Of a stretch of DNA of 64,000 bases, positions 55,005 to 63,967 are shown one piece after another. Source of the stretch: Stutzerimonas xanthomarina (GTDB lineage Bacteria; Pseudomonadota; Gammaproteobacteria; Pseudomonadales; Pseudomonadaceae); assembly GCF_003935375.1 (NCBI RefSeq), contig NZ_RHQM01000017.1:62001-126000 (forward strand), given 5' to 3'. How positions within the stretch are numbered: position 1 is the first letter of the stretch; the number at the start of each line of letters is the position of its first letter. The position numbers were made by a program, and so were the translations under genes. The notes under the pieces were generated by a model. It did not search any database. It saw nothing but the letters and a program-made list of their open reading frames with translations, and was not told the DNA's origin.

Positions 55005-56594
55005 TCAGACGATTACGCCCTGGCTGCGCAGGTAGTCGTCGTAGCTGCCGCTGAAGTCGGTCACGCCGTTCTCCGACAGCTCGATGATGCGGGTCGCCAG
55101 CGAGCTGACGAATTCACGGTCGTGGCTGACGAAGATCAGCGTGCCCGGGTAGTTCTCCAGCGCCAGGTTCAGTGCCTCGATGGATTCCATGTCGAGGTGG
55201 TTGGTCGGTTCGTCCATCACCAGCACGTTGGGCTTCTGCAGGATCAGCTTGCCGAACAGCATGCGGCCCTGTTCGCCACCCGAGATGACCTTGACCGACT
55301 TGAGGATCTCGTCGTTGGAGAACAGCATGCGGCCGAGGGTGCCGCGCACCAGCTGCTCGCCGCCCTGAGTCCACTGGCTCATCCAGTCGAACAGACTGAC
55401 GTCATCCTCGAAGTCATGGGCATGGTCCTGGGCGTAATAGCCGTAGTCGGCGCTTTCGGTCCATTTGACGCTGCCGCTGTCCGGGGTCAGTTCGCCAACC
55501 AGGGTGCGCAGCAGGGTGGTCTTGCCGATACCGTTCGGACCGATGATCGCCACGCGCTCGCCGGCCTCGACGGTGAAGCTGAAGTTCTTGAACAGTTCCT
55601 TGTCGTCGAAGCCCTTGGACAGGCGCTCGACGGTCACTGCCTGGCGGTGCAGCTTCTTGGTCTGCTCGAAGCGAATGAACGGGCTGATACGGCTGGACGG
55701 CTTGACCTCGGCCAGCTGGATCTTGTCGATCTGCTTGGCGCGGCTGGTAGCCTGCTTGGCCTTGGAGGCGTTGGCCGAGAAGCGGCTGACGAAGGTCTGC
55801 AGTTCGGCGATCTGCGCCTTCTTCTTGGCGTTGTCCGACAGCAGCTGCTCGCGCGACTGGGTCGCCGCGGTCATGTACTCGTCGTAGTTGCCCGGGAACA
55901 GGCGCAGCTCGCCGTAATCCAGGTCCGCCATGTGGGTGCAGACCGAGTTCAGGAAGTGGCGGTCGTGGGAAATGATGATCATGGTGCTGTTACGCGCCGT
56001 GAGGATCGTTTCCAGCCAGCGGATGGTGTTGATGTCCAGGTGGTTGGTCGGTTCGTCCAGCAGCAGCACATCCGGATCGGAAAACAGCGCCTGGGCCAGC
56101 AGCACACGCAGCTTCCAGCCGGGAGCGACTTCGCTCATCGGGCCGAAGTGCTGTTCCAGCGGAATACCCAGGCCAAGCAGCAGTTCGCCGGCACGGGATT
56201 CTGCGGTGTAGCCGTCCATTTCGGCGAACTCACCTTCGAGTTCGCCGACTTTCATACCATCCTCTTCGCTCATTTCCGGTAGCGAATAGATGCGGTCGCG
56301 CTCAGCCTTGACCTTCCAGAGTTCCTCGTGGCCCATGATCACCGTGTCGATCACGTTGAATTCTTCGTAGGCGAACTGATCCTGGCGCAGCTTGCCCAGG
56401 CGCACGTTCGGCTCGAGCATCACCTGGCCAGCGGACGGTTCCAGATCGCCACCGAGAATCTTCATGAAGGTCGACTTGCCGCAGCCATTGGCGCCGATCA
56501 GGCCGTAGCGGTTGCCACCGCCGAATTTGACGGAAACGTTTTCGAACAGCGGCTTGGCACCGAACTGCATGGTGATGTTGGCGGTGGAGATCAA
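55005..56594 (-). CDS. ABC-F family ATPase, YbiT type
   Basis: This 529-residue soluble ABC-F protein has two ATPase cassettes and no membrane part; relatives bind the ribosome and act as translation factors. Walker A motifs are [12 protein letters not shown] and [12 protein letters not shown], with Walker [12 protein letters not shown] and [10 protein letters not shown] and an interdomain linker ([23 protein letters not shown]). I chose the TTG at 56594 ([31 protein letters not shown]) because it aligns with the YbiT N-terminus; an upstream frame extension of 20 codons is not conserved. No resistance role is implied. Confidence 0.93.
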   Translation of the reverse strand: MISTANITMQFGAKPLFENVSVKFGGGNRYGLIGANGCGKSTFMKILGGDLEPSAGQVMLEPNVRLGKLRQDQFAYEEFNVIDTVIMGHEELWKVKAERDRIYSLPEMSEEDGMKVGELEGEFAEMDGYTAESRAGELLLGLGIPLEQHFGPMSEVAPGWKLRVLLAQALFSDPDVLLLDEPTNHLDINTIRWLETILTARNSTMIIISHDRHFLNSVCTHMADLDYGELRLFPGNYDEYMTAATQSREQLLSDNAKKKAQIAELQTFVSRFSANASKAKQATSRAKQIDKIQLAEVKPSSRISPFIRFEQTKKLHRQAVTVERLSKGFDDKELFKNFSFTVEAGERVAIIGPNGIGKTTLLRTLVGELTPDSGSVKWTESADYGYYAQDHAHDFEDDVSLFDWMSQWTQGGEQLVRGTLGRMLFSNDEILKSVKVISGGEQGRMLFGKLILQKPNVLVMDEPTNHLDMESIEALNLALENYPGTLIFVSHDREFVSSLATRIIELSENGVTDFSGSYDDYLRSQGVIV

Positions 56595-56947
56595 GGGCGT
56601 ACCTATCAATGACGTGTGGCTGCGTGAATCAGGCTGATACCGATCCGATACCAATACTCAGCGGTCCAGCTCGCTCCGACAGGGAGCTGGTCGATCCAGC
56701 GATTCTTGAGGTGAATGACAACGGTGGGCGTTTGCGCCTGCTGCCGGATGAATGCGGGGTGGCTACCGAACTTCAGCCGCGCATTGTCGCATAGCTGCAC
56801 TGGCCGGCGTAAGGACAGGCTGACGAGGCAACCCGGAATCGCCCGGTAGCGGTCTTCGAGCTCGAGCGGATGCGAATCGTTTCATTGACACCCGGATGCC
56901 AAACAGAGAGCATTGTTACGATATAACATCGGTATCTGAGTTTAAGC
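56595..56947. other. Divergent region between ABC-F and siderophore receptor
   Basis: In these 353 bases I find no convincing gene. Overlapping short frames exist on both strands between about 56606 and 56800, without good ribosome sites. The right part, from about 56880, is A/T-rich and carries a TTGACA box at 56885-56890 and a palindrome at 56914. It should hold the receptor promoter. Confidence 0.5.
56914..56928. promoter_or_regulatory. Palindromic operator candidate upstream of the siderophore receptor
   Basis: TGTTA-N5-TAACA is a perfect 15-base inverted repeat (TGTTACGATATAACA) 20 bases before the receptor ATG, right where RNA polymerase or its leader would sit. It does not match a Fur box well. 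Confidence 0.5.
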
Positions 56948-59059
56948 ATGAATAACGCAAGTGCGGTAGTGAAATGGGTGGGTTGCGGAGCGGCGGTGAT
57001 CCTGGCTGGTGCGCCGCTGGCCATGGCAGAGGAAGCGGCGGTACTGGACTCCGTCACCATCACGGCAGATCAGGAACGCGCCGATGGACCGGTTCAGGGC
57101 TACCGCGCCAAACGCACGCGCAGCGCGACGAAAACCGACACACCCATCGAGGAAATACCCCAGTCGATCAGCGTCGTTCCAGCATCCGTGCTGCAGGATC
57201 TGGACAGCCCGCGCGTTGAGAAGGCGCTGGACTTCGCCGGCGGTGTCGCCAGGCAGAACGACTTCGGTGGCCTGACCATGTACGAGTACAGCGTGCGCGG
57301 GCTGACCACCGGAGAGTTCTACAAGGACGGTTTCAGCGTCAACCGCGGCTTCATGAACCCACCGGACGCTTCCAATATCGAGCGGGTCGAAGTGCTCAAG
57401 GGGCCTTCGGCGAGCCTTTACGGCCGCGGCGACCCCGGCGGCACGATCAATATCGTCAGCAAGCGCCCGCAGCTGGACAGCTTTGCCCGTCTCGATCTTA
57501 GCGCCGGTCGCTGGGACCGTTATCGCACTGCGCTGGACGTGAACACGCCGCTCGATGAAGACGGCAACATGCTCTATCGCATGAACATCGCCATCGAAGA
57601 CAACAACAGTTTTCGCGACCACCGCGAGGCTGAACGGCAGTTCGTCGCGCCGTCCTTCAGCTGGGAGCTGAGCCCTGATACGCGGCTGCTGGTGCAGGCA
57701 GAGGTGGTGCGCAACCGCCAGACCTTCGATCGCGGCGTGGTCGCGCCCGGTGGCGACCTGAGCAAGGTGTCCCGCTCAGCGTTCTATGGCGAACCCTCGG
57801 ATGGGCCGATCAGCAACGACAACGAAACGCTGCAGGCCGAACTCGAACACGACCTCAACGAGGTCTGGACGCTGCGCCTGGCCAGCCACTACAAGCAGGG
57901 CCGGATGGATGGCTACGCCACCGAAGCGGCAGAGGTCGCAGCAGACGACCGCACGCTGACCCGCAACCTGCGTTATCGCGACTACGACTGGCAGGACGCG
58001 ATCACCCAACTGGAGCTGCGTGGGCGATTCGATACCGGTTCGATCGAGCATCAGCTTTTGATCGGCACCGAGTACGAGCGTTACGCCCTGAGCGAGTTCA
58101 TGCTGCGCTCCAACAACCTGCGCACCATCGATCTTTACAACCCGGTCTACGGTGCGCCGCGTCCTGCGTTCAACCCGGCGCGTACGGTCGACCGCAATGA
58201 GCTGGTGCATAGCCGGGCGCTGAACCTGCAGGATCAGATTCGCTTTACCGACAAGCTATTCGGGGTCATCGGCGCTCGCTATGACCACTACGAGCAACGC
58301 CTGGACAATGAGGTCGCTGGCCGGCGTACCGAGCAGACCCATGAAAAGGTCACGCCTCGTGTCGGTGTGCTTTATCAGCTCGTGCCGGAGGTCGGGCTGT
58401 TCGCCAACGCCTCGCAGTCGTTCAAACCGAACAACGGTGCGGACGTCAGCGGCGCGACGTTCGATCCAGAAGAGGGCGTGGGTTATGAGGCGGGGGTCAA
58501 GCTCGACCTGTTCGATGGACGTATGGGGCTGACCGCCGCTGCCTTCCATCTCACCAAGGAAAACGTGCTGACCAGCGACCCGGCGAACGACGGCTTTCAG
58601 ATCGCCGCCGGTGAGGTGCGCAGCCGCGGGATCGACCTGCAGCTGGCCGGGCAGCTGACCGACGCGATTCGCGTGATCGGTGGCTATGCCTATGTGGATG
58701 CCGAGGTGACTCGCGACAACACCCTGGCCAGCGGCAGCCGGCTGCTCAACGTGCCACGCCACAGCGGCAGCCTGCTGACCACCTACGAATTCCTCGATGG
58801 CGATCTCAGCGGGCTCTTCCTTGGCGGCGCGGTGAACTACGTGGGAGATCGGGCAGGGCAGGCCGATAGCGACTTTGAGTTGCCGTCGTACACGACCGTG
58901 GATCTGCTGGCGCGCTACAAGGCGACGGAAAAGCTGACCCTTGGCGTGAACCTGAACAACGCCTTCGACCGGACCTACTACGAGCGCTCCTACAGCAATG
59001 TCTGGGTCATGCCGGGTGAGCCGCGCAACCTGAGCGTAAGTCTGTCCATGGAGCTCTGA
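56948..59059 (+). CDS. TonB-dependent siderophore receptor
   Basis: This 703-residue outer-membrane receptor imports a ferric siderophore with TonB energy. A signal peptide ends near residue 27 (VILAGAPLAMA-EE). A TonB-box-like DSVTITAD follows. The plug domain spans about 50-165 (IPQSISVVPASVLQDLDSPRVEKAL, ERVEVLKGPSASLYGRGDPGGTINIVSKRP), and a beta barrel runs to the end with the C-terminal signature GEPRNLSVSLSMEL. No N-terminal signalling domain is seen, so it is not a FecA-type transducer. It resembles FhuA-like and hydroxamate receptors, but the ligand is not known. Closing hairpin at 59067. Confidence 0.93.
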   Translation: MNNASAVVKWVGCGAAVILAGAPLAMAEEAAVLDSVTITADQERADGPVQGYRAKRTRSATKTDTPIEEIPQSISVVPASVLQDLDSPRVEKALDFAGGVARQNDFGGLTMYEYSVRGLTTGEFYKDGFSVNRGFMNPPDASNIERVEVLKGPSASLYGRGDPGGTINIVSKRPQLDSFARLDLSAGRWDRYRTALDVNTPLDEDGNMLYRMNIAIEDNNSFRDHREAERQFVAPSFSWELSPDTRLLVQAEVVRNRQTFDRGVVAPGGDLSKVSRSAFYGEPSDGPISNDNETLQAELEHDLNEVWTLRLASHYKQGRMDGYATEAAEVAADDRTLTRNLRYRDYDWQDAITQLELRGRFDTGSIEHQLLIGTEYERYALSEFMLRSNNLRTIDLYNPVYGAPRPAFNPARTVDRNELVHSRALNLQDQIRFTDKLFGVIGARYDHYEQRLDNEVAGRRTEQTHEKVTPRVGVLYQLVPEVGLFANASQSFKPNNGADVSGATFDPEEGVGYEAGVKLDLFDGRMGLTAAAFHLTKENVLTSDPANDGFQIAAGEVRSRGIDLQLAGQLTDAIRVIGGYAYVDAEVTRDNTLASGSRLLNVPRHSGSLLTTYEFLDGDLSGLFLGGAVNYVGDRAGQADSDFELPSYTTVDLLARYKATEKLTLGVNLNNAFDRTYYERSYSNVWVMPGEPRNLSVSLSMEL

Positions 59060-59066
59060 GCCTGTG

Positions 59067-59094
59067 CATCAGCGGGCGCTGTCGCCCGCTGATG
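59067..59094. terminator. Strong hairpin between convergent genes
   Basis: CATCAGCGGGCG at 59067-59078 pairs perfectly with CGCCCGCTGATG at 59083-59094, with a CTGT loop. It lies eight bases after the receptor stop and nine before the end of the TAXI gene, so it can terminate both. There is no T run. Confidence 0.75.
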
Positions 59095-59102
59095 GCAGCG
59101 TC

Positions 59103-60083
59103 TTACAGCCAGCCCTTCTCCTTGTAATAACGCTCGGCACCCTCGTGCAGCGGCGCAGTCAGTCCGACGCGAATCATGTCTTCGGCCTTGAGGTCGGCAA
59201 AAGCCGGATGCAGGCGCTTGAACCTGTCGAGGTTTTCGAATACCGACCTGACCAGCTGATAGACCACCTCCGGGTCGGTCTTGCTGGTGGTCGCCAGCAC
59301 GGCCTTGCCGCCGATCGACGGAATGGCGCCTTCCACGCCAGGGTAGAGTCCGGCGGGAATTTCCACGGCGCTGTAGTAATCGGCTTTGGTCAGCAGGCTG
59401 TCGATCTCGGCTCCCTGCACCGGAATGATCCTGGCCTTTACATTGGTCAAGGCTTCCTGGATCGCACCGCTCGGATGGCCGACTACATAGGTGATGGCGT
59501 CCAGGTTGTTGTCACCCAAGGCCGAAGCCATTTCCGCCGGTTTCAGTTCGGCGGCCAGAGAAAAGCTGGCGTTGGTCCAACCCTTGGCCTGCATGACTTC
59601 CTCGAAGGTGTCGCGACTGCCCGAGCCGGGCACGCCGATGTTTACCCGCTTGCCTTCGAGTCCGGCCAGATCGGTGATGCCGCTGTCGTTGCGAACGACC
59701 ACGGTGAGAATCTCCGACTGCAGCGAGAACACCGCGCGCAGTTCGACGGCGCCCTCCTTGTCGAAGGGCGCCAGGCCCTGCAGCGCCTTGTGCTGATGGT
59801 CGGACTGGATGAAGCCGAAGTCGTACTCGCCTTTTTGCAAAGACACGATGTTGGTTACGCTGCCCGCGGTCGAGGGTGCGTTGCATTTGATGGCGGGCTT
59901 CACCTCGGCACGATTGAGGAAGCGGCACACCGACTGGCCGGCGGTGTAATACACACCGGTCTGCCCTCCGGTGCCGATGGTGACGAAGCGCTCCTGCGCC
60001 AGCACGCTGGTGCTGGCCAAGGCGCTGGCGAGCACGCCGGCCAGGGTGATACCGAACAGGCCGTTACGGATCTGGTGGTTCAT
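59103..60083 (-). CDS. TAXI-family TRAP transporter solute-binding protein
   Basis: This 326-residue periplasmic protein has a signal peptide (VLASALASTSVLA-QE). TAXI motifs include FVTIGTGGQTGVYYTAGQSVCRFLN, YDFGFIQSDHQHKALQG, the pocket-forming GKRVNIGVPGSGSRDTFEEVM, and SAVEIPAGLYPGVEGAIPSIG. TAXI proteins feed TRAP permeases, usually a DctM-type fused protein, that take up glutamate or related acids. No permease gene is in the window, so the partner is elsewhere. It is the last gene in an operon with the Rid and dehydrogenase genes, suggesting uptake of a substrate that those enzymes break down. Confidence 0.92.
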   Translation of the reverse strand: MNHQIRNGLFGITLAGVLASALASTSVLAQERFVTIGTGGQTGVYYTAGQSVCRFLNRAEVKPAIKCNAPSTAGSVTNIVSLQKGEYDFGFIQSDHQHKALQGLAPFDKEGAVELRAVFSLQSEILTVVVRNDSGITDLAGLEGKRVNIGVPGSGSRDTFEEVMQAKGWTNASFSLAAELKPAEMASALGDNNLDAITYVVGHPSGAIQEALTNVKARIIPVQGAEIDSLLTKADYYSAVEIPAGLYPGVEGAIPSIGGKAVLATTSKTDPEVVYQLVRSVFENLDRFKRLHPAFADLKAEDMIRVGLTAPLHEGAERYYKEKGWL

Positions 60084-60158
60084 TGCGGTTCCCTCTTGTT
60101 TGTATTGTGGGTGGTTGCAACTGTGGTTGGCCGGCGCAGGAACGATAGACCGCTGTGG

Positions 60159-60512
60159 TCAGGCGCGCGCAGCGATCACCATGATCTCGACCAGCACCTC
60201 GGGCGAGGCCAGACGCGCCTGTACCGTCGCCCGTGCCGGTGCGCAGCCTGCTGGCAGCCAGTCGCTCCAGACCTCGTTCATGGCGGCGAAGTCGGCGTCG
60301 ATGTCCTTCAGCCAGATCTGAGCGCTGAGCAGGTTTTCGCGACTGGAGCCGGCGGCGGCCAGCAGCCGGTCGATCTTCGCCAGCACCTCGCGGGTCTGAC
60401 CGGCGGCACCCAGGCCGCGGTCGTCCGGCACCTGGCCGGCGAGGAACACAAGATCTGCATGAATGACTGCGGCGGACATGCGCGGATTGCTCTCGATGCG
60501 TTGAACGGGCAT
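60159..60512 (-). CDS. Rid family protein (RidA-like enamine/imine deaminase)
   Basis: This 117-residue protein belongs to the YjgF/YER057c/UK114 family that hydrolyses reactive 2-aminoacrylate and other enamines or imines. The conserved pocket Arg is in APARATVQARLASPEVLVEIM, and HADLVFLAGQVPDD gives the N-terminal motif. The family occurs near amino-acid oxidases, where it clears the imine product. Here it lies 22 bases downstream of the D-amino-acid dehydrogenase, which makes that role likely. AGAGGAAAC precedes the ATG. Confidence 0.93.
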   Translation of the reverse strand: MPVQRIESNPRMSAAVIHADLVFLAGQVPDDRGLGAAGQTREVLAKIDRLLAAAGSSRENLLSAQIWLKDIDADFAAMNEVWSDWLPAGCAPARATVQARLASPEVLVEIMVIAARA

Positions 60513-60533
60513 ATCGGTTTCCTCTTTGAGTGG

Positions 60534-61778
60534 TCAGGCGGGCAGGCTCAAGCCGTCTAGGGAGACAGCGGGTGGTGATCCGCCGATTACGCTGGCGAGC
60601 AGGTCGGCGCTGCCACAGGCCAGGGTGAAGCCGAGGCTGCCGTGGCCGGCGTTGAGCCAGAGATTGTCGAATCCGCTGCGGCCGATCAGCGGCGTACCTT
60701 GGGGCGTCGCCGGGCGCAGGCCAGCCCACTGCCGCGCGCGTTGGTAGTCGCCGGCACCGGGGAAGGTCGCACCAGCCAGACGTTGCAGGGTGGCGATGCG
60801 TTGCTGGTCGAGCCCGGCATCCCAGCCGGCGATATCCACCATCGCCGCGACGCGCAGCTGGTCATCGAGGCGGGCGTAGACGACCTTGTTGTCGTAGTCG
60901 GTGACGTTGGTTTGCGGCACGCGGTCCTGGTCGGCCAGCCCAACGGTCAGGCTGTAGCCCTTGAGCGGGTAGATCGGCAGGTCGATACCCAGTGGCCGAA
61001 GGAGCCCGACGCTGCCGGTGCCGGCCGCGACTACCAGATGGTCGATGGCGATGTCATCGCGCCCGAGCACGACCGAGCGGACGCGCTTGCCTTCGGTGAG
61101 CAATGCGCTCACTGATTGGCCGGTATGCAGATGAAACGCAGGTGATGCCCGCAGTCGCCGCAGCAGTTCGGTGCAGAACAGATGGCAGTCGGCAACCTCG
61201 TCGCCGGGCGAATAGATGCCGCCGTGCAGCGATGCCGCCAACGGCGCCAGCGCCGGCTCGACGTCGACGCATTGCGCGGCGTCCAGCAGCCGCTGCCCGG
61301 AATCGTCGTCGATGGCCGCCGCGCCTTTGTGCAGGCTCTGCTGATCGCGATAGATCACCAGCTTGCCGTTGGCGCGCCAGGCGAAGCTGTCCAGCTGGTC
61401 CTGCTCGCGCCAGCTGCGCAGGATCTGCTGGCTGTGCAGGGCGAGCCGCAGCAGATGAGCCGCGTTGCGCCGATTGACCGAGCGCCGGCATGCCAGCAGG
61501 AACTGCAGGCACCAGCGCCACTGGTGCAGGCTCGCCTGCGGTCGGAAGCGCAGCGGGGCATCGGCTCCGCGCAGCATCCAGCCAATCGCCTGCAGCGGCA
61601 CGCCGGCATCGGCCAGGGGCGAAACGTAGCGGTAGCTGAGCTGCCCGCCATTGGCGAAGCTGGTCTCCAGGGCGACATCGTCGCGCCGTTCGATCAGCTC
61701 CACACTGTGCCCCTGGCGCACCAGTGAATAGGCGGTGGCAAGCCCGATGACGCCTGCGCCGATGACTGCTACCCGCAT
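60534..61778 (-). CDS. FAD-dependent D-amino-acid dehydrogenase (DadA family)
   Basis: This 414-residue DAO-fold flavoenzyme begins with the FAD-binding GxGxxG in VIGAGVIGLATAYSLVRQGHSVELIERR, followed by TSFANGGQLSYRYVSPLAD, which is the DadA signature. FAD-binding and substrate motifs at the end are RQWAGLRPATPQGTPLIGR and NLWLNAGHGSLGFTLACGSA. It should oxidise a D-amino acid to the imine and 2-oxo acid at the membrane. A strong GGAGGAG precedes the ATG. It is not next to dadX, so it is a paralogue of the alanine enzyme and its substrate may differ. Confidence 0.9.
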   Translation of the reverse strand: MRVAVIGAGVIGLATAYSLVRQGHSVELIERRDDVALETSFANGGQLSYRYVSPLADAGVPLQAIGWMLRGADAPLRFRPQASLHQWRWCLQFLLACRRSVNRRNAAHLLRLALHSQQILRSWREQDQLDSFAWRANGKLVIYRDQQSLHKGAAAIDDDSGQRLLDAAQCVDVEPALAPLAASLHGGIYSPGDEVADCHLFCTELLRRLRASPAFHLHTGQSVSALLTEGKRVRSVVLGRDDIAIDHLVVAAGTGSVGLLRPLGIDLPIYPLKGYSLTVGLADQDRVPQTNVTDYDNKVVYARLDDQLRVAAMVDIAGWDAGLDQQRIATLQRLAGATFPGAGDYQRARQWAGLRPATPQGTPLIGRSGFDNLWLNAGHGSLGFTLACGSADLLASVIGGSPPAVSLDGLSLPA

Positions 61779-61856
61779 GCAACTGCTCCTCCGAGTCGAT
61801 CAACGCAGCCTAGGCCGCGGGCCAGCGAGACGGCCAATGAAAGGATGGAGCGCTCC

Positions 61857-61873
61857 CATAACCTGCGGTTATG
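61857..61873. promoter_or_regulatory. LysR-type operator between dehydrogenase and regulator genes
   Basis: CATAACC-TGC-GGTTATG is a perfect 17-base inverted repeat with the T-N11-A core of LysR-family sites. It lies between the two divergent start codons (61778 and 61900), the usual place for a site used in activation and autoregulation. Confidence 0.85.
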
Positions 61874-61899
61874 CTCGATCGACTGAAGGAGGGACATGC

Positions 61900-62808
61900 A
61901 TGCGGCTGCGTCATATCGAACTGTTCCAGGCGATCCTGCAAACCGGCAGCCTGACGGCCGCGGCCGAGCTGCTGCATATCTCCCAGCCGGCGGCGAGCAA
62001 GATTCTCAAGCATGCCGAGCAGCAACTTGGCTTTGCGCTGTTCGACCGGGTGCGCGGCAAGCTGCAGCCCACCGCCGAGGCGCGGGTGTTGCAGCAGCAG
62101 ACCGAACGCCTGGCCATCGACCTGCAGAATCTGCGGCGGCTTGCAGACAGCCTCGGCCGGGGCGAGGAGTGCGCGTTGCGCCTGATCTGCACGCCGGCGC
62201 TGGCTCAGGCACTGCTGCCACAGGCGTTGCGCACCTGGCGCGAGCGATTTCCACGTACGTTCTGTCAGCTCGCCACGCAGCACACGGCAGAGATCGTCGA
62301 GGCCCTGCTACTGCGTGAAGCTGATCTCGGGCTGACTTCACAGGCGGTGGAGCATCCGGGACTGAGCAGCCGGCTATTGGCCGAGGGACGCATGCACGTG
62401 ATTGCGCCGCCTGGCTGGTGGCAGCCGGATGAACTGCACAGGCCGCTGCGGCTGCAGGCCTTGGCGGGTAAAGCGCTGATCGGCATCGATGCCCGCGATG
62501 CGCTGGGCAGCCTGTTGCGCGGCCACATCGAGGAGCTCGATCCGCCGCCGCGCGTCGTTACCTGGGTACAGACCTATCAGCTGGCGCGACAGCTGGTGTC
62601 TGCGGGGCAGGGCGTGGCGCTGGTCGATCCGTTCACCGCGCTGGCGGCCACTGGCGGCGAGGTGCAGGCTCGTCTGCTCGAGCCGGCCATCAGCGTGCCG
62701 GTCTATGCGTTGACCCGTGTTCACGAGCAACTGTTGCCGGCGCAGGCGATGCTGCTGGAGCAGCTCGGCGCCCAGGCCGAGCGACTGCTGCAGGATGGGC
62801 ACAACTGA
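61900..62808 (+). CDS. LysR-family transcriptional regulator
   Basis: This 302-residue regulator has the winged helix-turn-helix in residues 1-60 (MRLRHIELFQAILQTGSLTAAAELLHISQPAASKILKHAEQQLG) and an effector-binding domain from about residue 90. The start at 61900 follows a very good GAAGGAGGGA. It is divergent from the dehydrogenase-Rid-TAXI operon, with the palindrome at 61857 between, so it likely controls those genes and itself. The inducer may be the transported or oxidised compound. ZapE follows 41 bases downstream but is a housekeeping gene. Confidence 0.94.
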   Translation: MRLRHIELFQAILQTGSLTAAAELLHISQPAASKILKHAEQQLGFALFDRVRGKLQPTAEARVLQQQTERLAIDLQNLRRLADSLGRGEECALRLICTPALAQALLPQALRTWRERFPRTFCQLATQHTAEIVEALLLREADLGLTSQAVEHPGLSSRLLAEGRMHVIAPPGWWQPDELHRPLRLQALAGKALIGIDARDALGSLLRGHIEELDPPPRVVTWVQTYQLARQLVSAGQGVALVDPFTALAATGGEVQARLLEPAISVPVYALTRVHEQLLPAQAMLLEQLGAQAERLLQDGHN

Positions 62809-62849
62809 GCGGTCGCGCGCTACCATGGCGGCTTTTGCGCCGGACGATC

Positions 62850-63959
62850 ATGCACGCCGACTCGCCCCTTGAACGTTATCAGCAGGCCATCGTGCAAGAC
62901 GGTTTCTTGCCCGACGCGGCTCAACAGCGCGCCGTTGCACGGCTTCAGGCCTGTTATGAGGCGCTTGTTTCAGGTGCGGACCTCCCGCTCGGCGTCTACC
63001 TATGGGGACCGGTCGGGCGTGGCAAGACCTGGCTGATGGACCTGTTTCACGCAAGCCTGACGGCTCCGTCGCGGCGGCAGCATTTCCATCACTTCATGCG
63101 CTGGGTGCATATCCGGCTGTTCCAGCTCAACGGCACGGCCGATCCGTTGCAGGCCCTGGCCAGAGAACTTTCACAAGAGATTCGCGTGCTCTGCTTCGAC
63201 GAGCTGTTCGTCGGTGATATCGGCGACGCAATCATCCTGGGACGCCTGTTCCAGGTGCTCTTCGAGCATGACGTGGTGATCGTCGCCACCTCCAACCAGC
63301 CGCCGGAGCAGCTGTACGCCGACGGCTTCAATCGCGAGCGTTTTCTGCCGGCCATCGATGCCATCGTGCAGCACATGCATGTGGTTGATGTGGATGGTGG
63401 CGCCGATCACCGCCTGCGTCCCGGCGCTGCGCTGCAGCGCTACTGGATCGCCCCGTTCGACGGCGCCAGTGCGTTAGCCGCGACATTCGAGGCGCTGGCC
63501 GATGGTGCGTTCAGCACCGAGCCATTGGCCCTCAGCCGTCGCCAGCTCGACGTCGTGCGGCGTAGCGAATCGGTGCTCTGGTGCCGCTTCGCCGATCTCT
63601 GCGAGCAGCCGTTTTCGGCTCTGGATTTCATTGAACTGTGCGACCGCTTCGCAGCGATCCTGATTGGTGACGTGCCTAGGCTCGGCGGCACGCAGCGCGA
63701 TGGGCGCATTGCCCGCGGCACCGAGGATGGAGCCGCGCGGGTGGCGGCGGGTGATCGCCAGTTGCCCAGGCTCGCCGCGCGGGATGATGCCGTGCGCCGC
63801 TTCATCGCGCTGGTGGACGAGTGCTACGACCGGCGGATTCCTCTCTATATCGAAGCCGAGGTGGCACTGGACGAGCTGTATACCGAGGGCTATCTGGCAT
63901 TCCCGTTCCGCCGCACGCTCAGCCGTCTGCGGGAGATGCAGCTGCAGCGCTTTGGCTGA
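62850..63959 (+). CDS. zapE: Cell-division ATPase ZapE (AFG1 family)
   Basis: This 369-residue AAA+-like protein has Walker A GPVGRGKTWLMDLF (near residue 52-60), Walker B VLCFDELFVGDIGDAIIL, and SNQPPEQLY as sensor-like motif. AFG1/ZapE proteins act at the Z-ring in bacteria. The family usually has DEF in Walker B, here DEL. The ATG at 62850 (MHADSPLERYQQAIVQDGF) is preferred over a start five codons earlier. The length fits. It is co-directional with the LysR gene but functionally separate. Confidence 0.9.
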   Translation: MHADSPLERYQQAIVQDGFLPDAAQQRAVARLQACYEALVSGADLPLGVYLWGPVGRGKTWLMDLFHASLTAPSRRQHFHHFMRWVHIRLFQLNGTADPLQALARELSQEIRVLCFDELFVGDIGDAIILGRLFQVLFEHDVVIVATSNQPPEQLYADGFNRERFLPAIDAIVQHMHVVDVDGGADHRLRPGAALQRYWIAPFDGASALAATFEALADGAFSTEPLALSRRQLDVVRRSESVLWCRFADLCEQPFSALDFIELCDRFAAILIGDVPRLGGTQRDGRIARGTEDGAARVAAGDRQLPRLAARDDAVRRFIALVDECYDRRIPLYIEAEVALDELYTEGYLAFPFRRTLSRLREMQLQRFG

Positions 63960-63967
63960 GCGCTGGC

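Noticed and set aside
56595..56900. Short genes on either strand between ABC-F and the receptor
   Set aside because: Two overlapping frames on opposite strands, neither with a good ribosome site or a known family.
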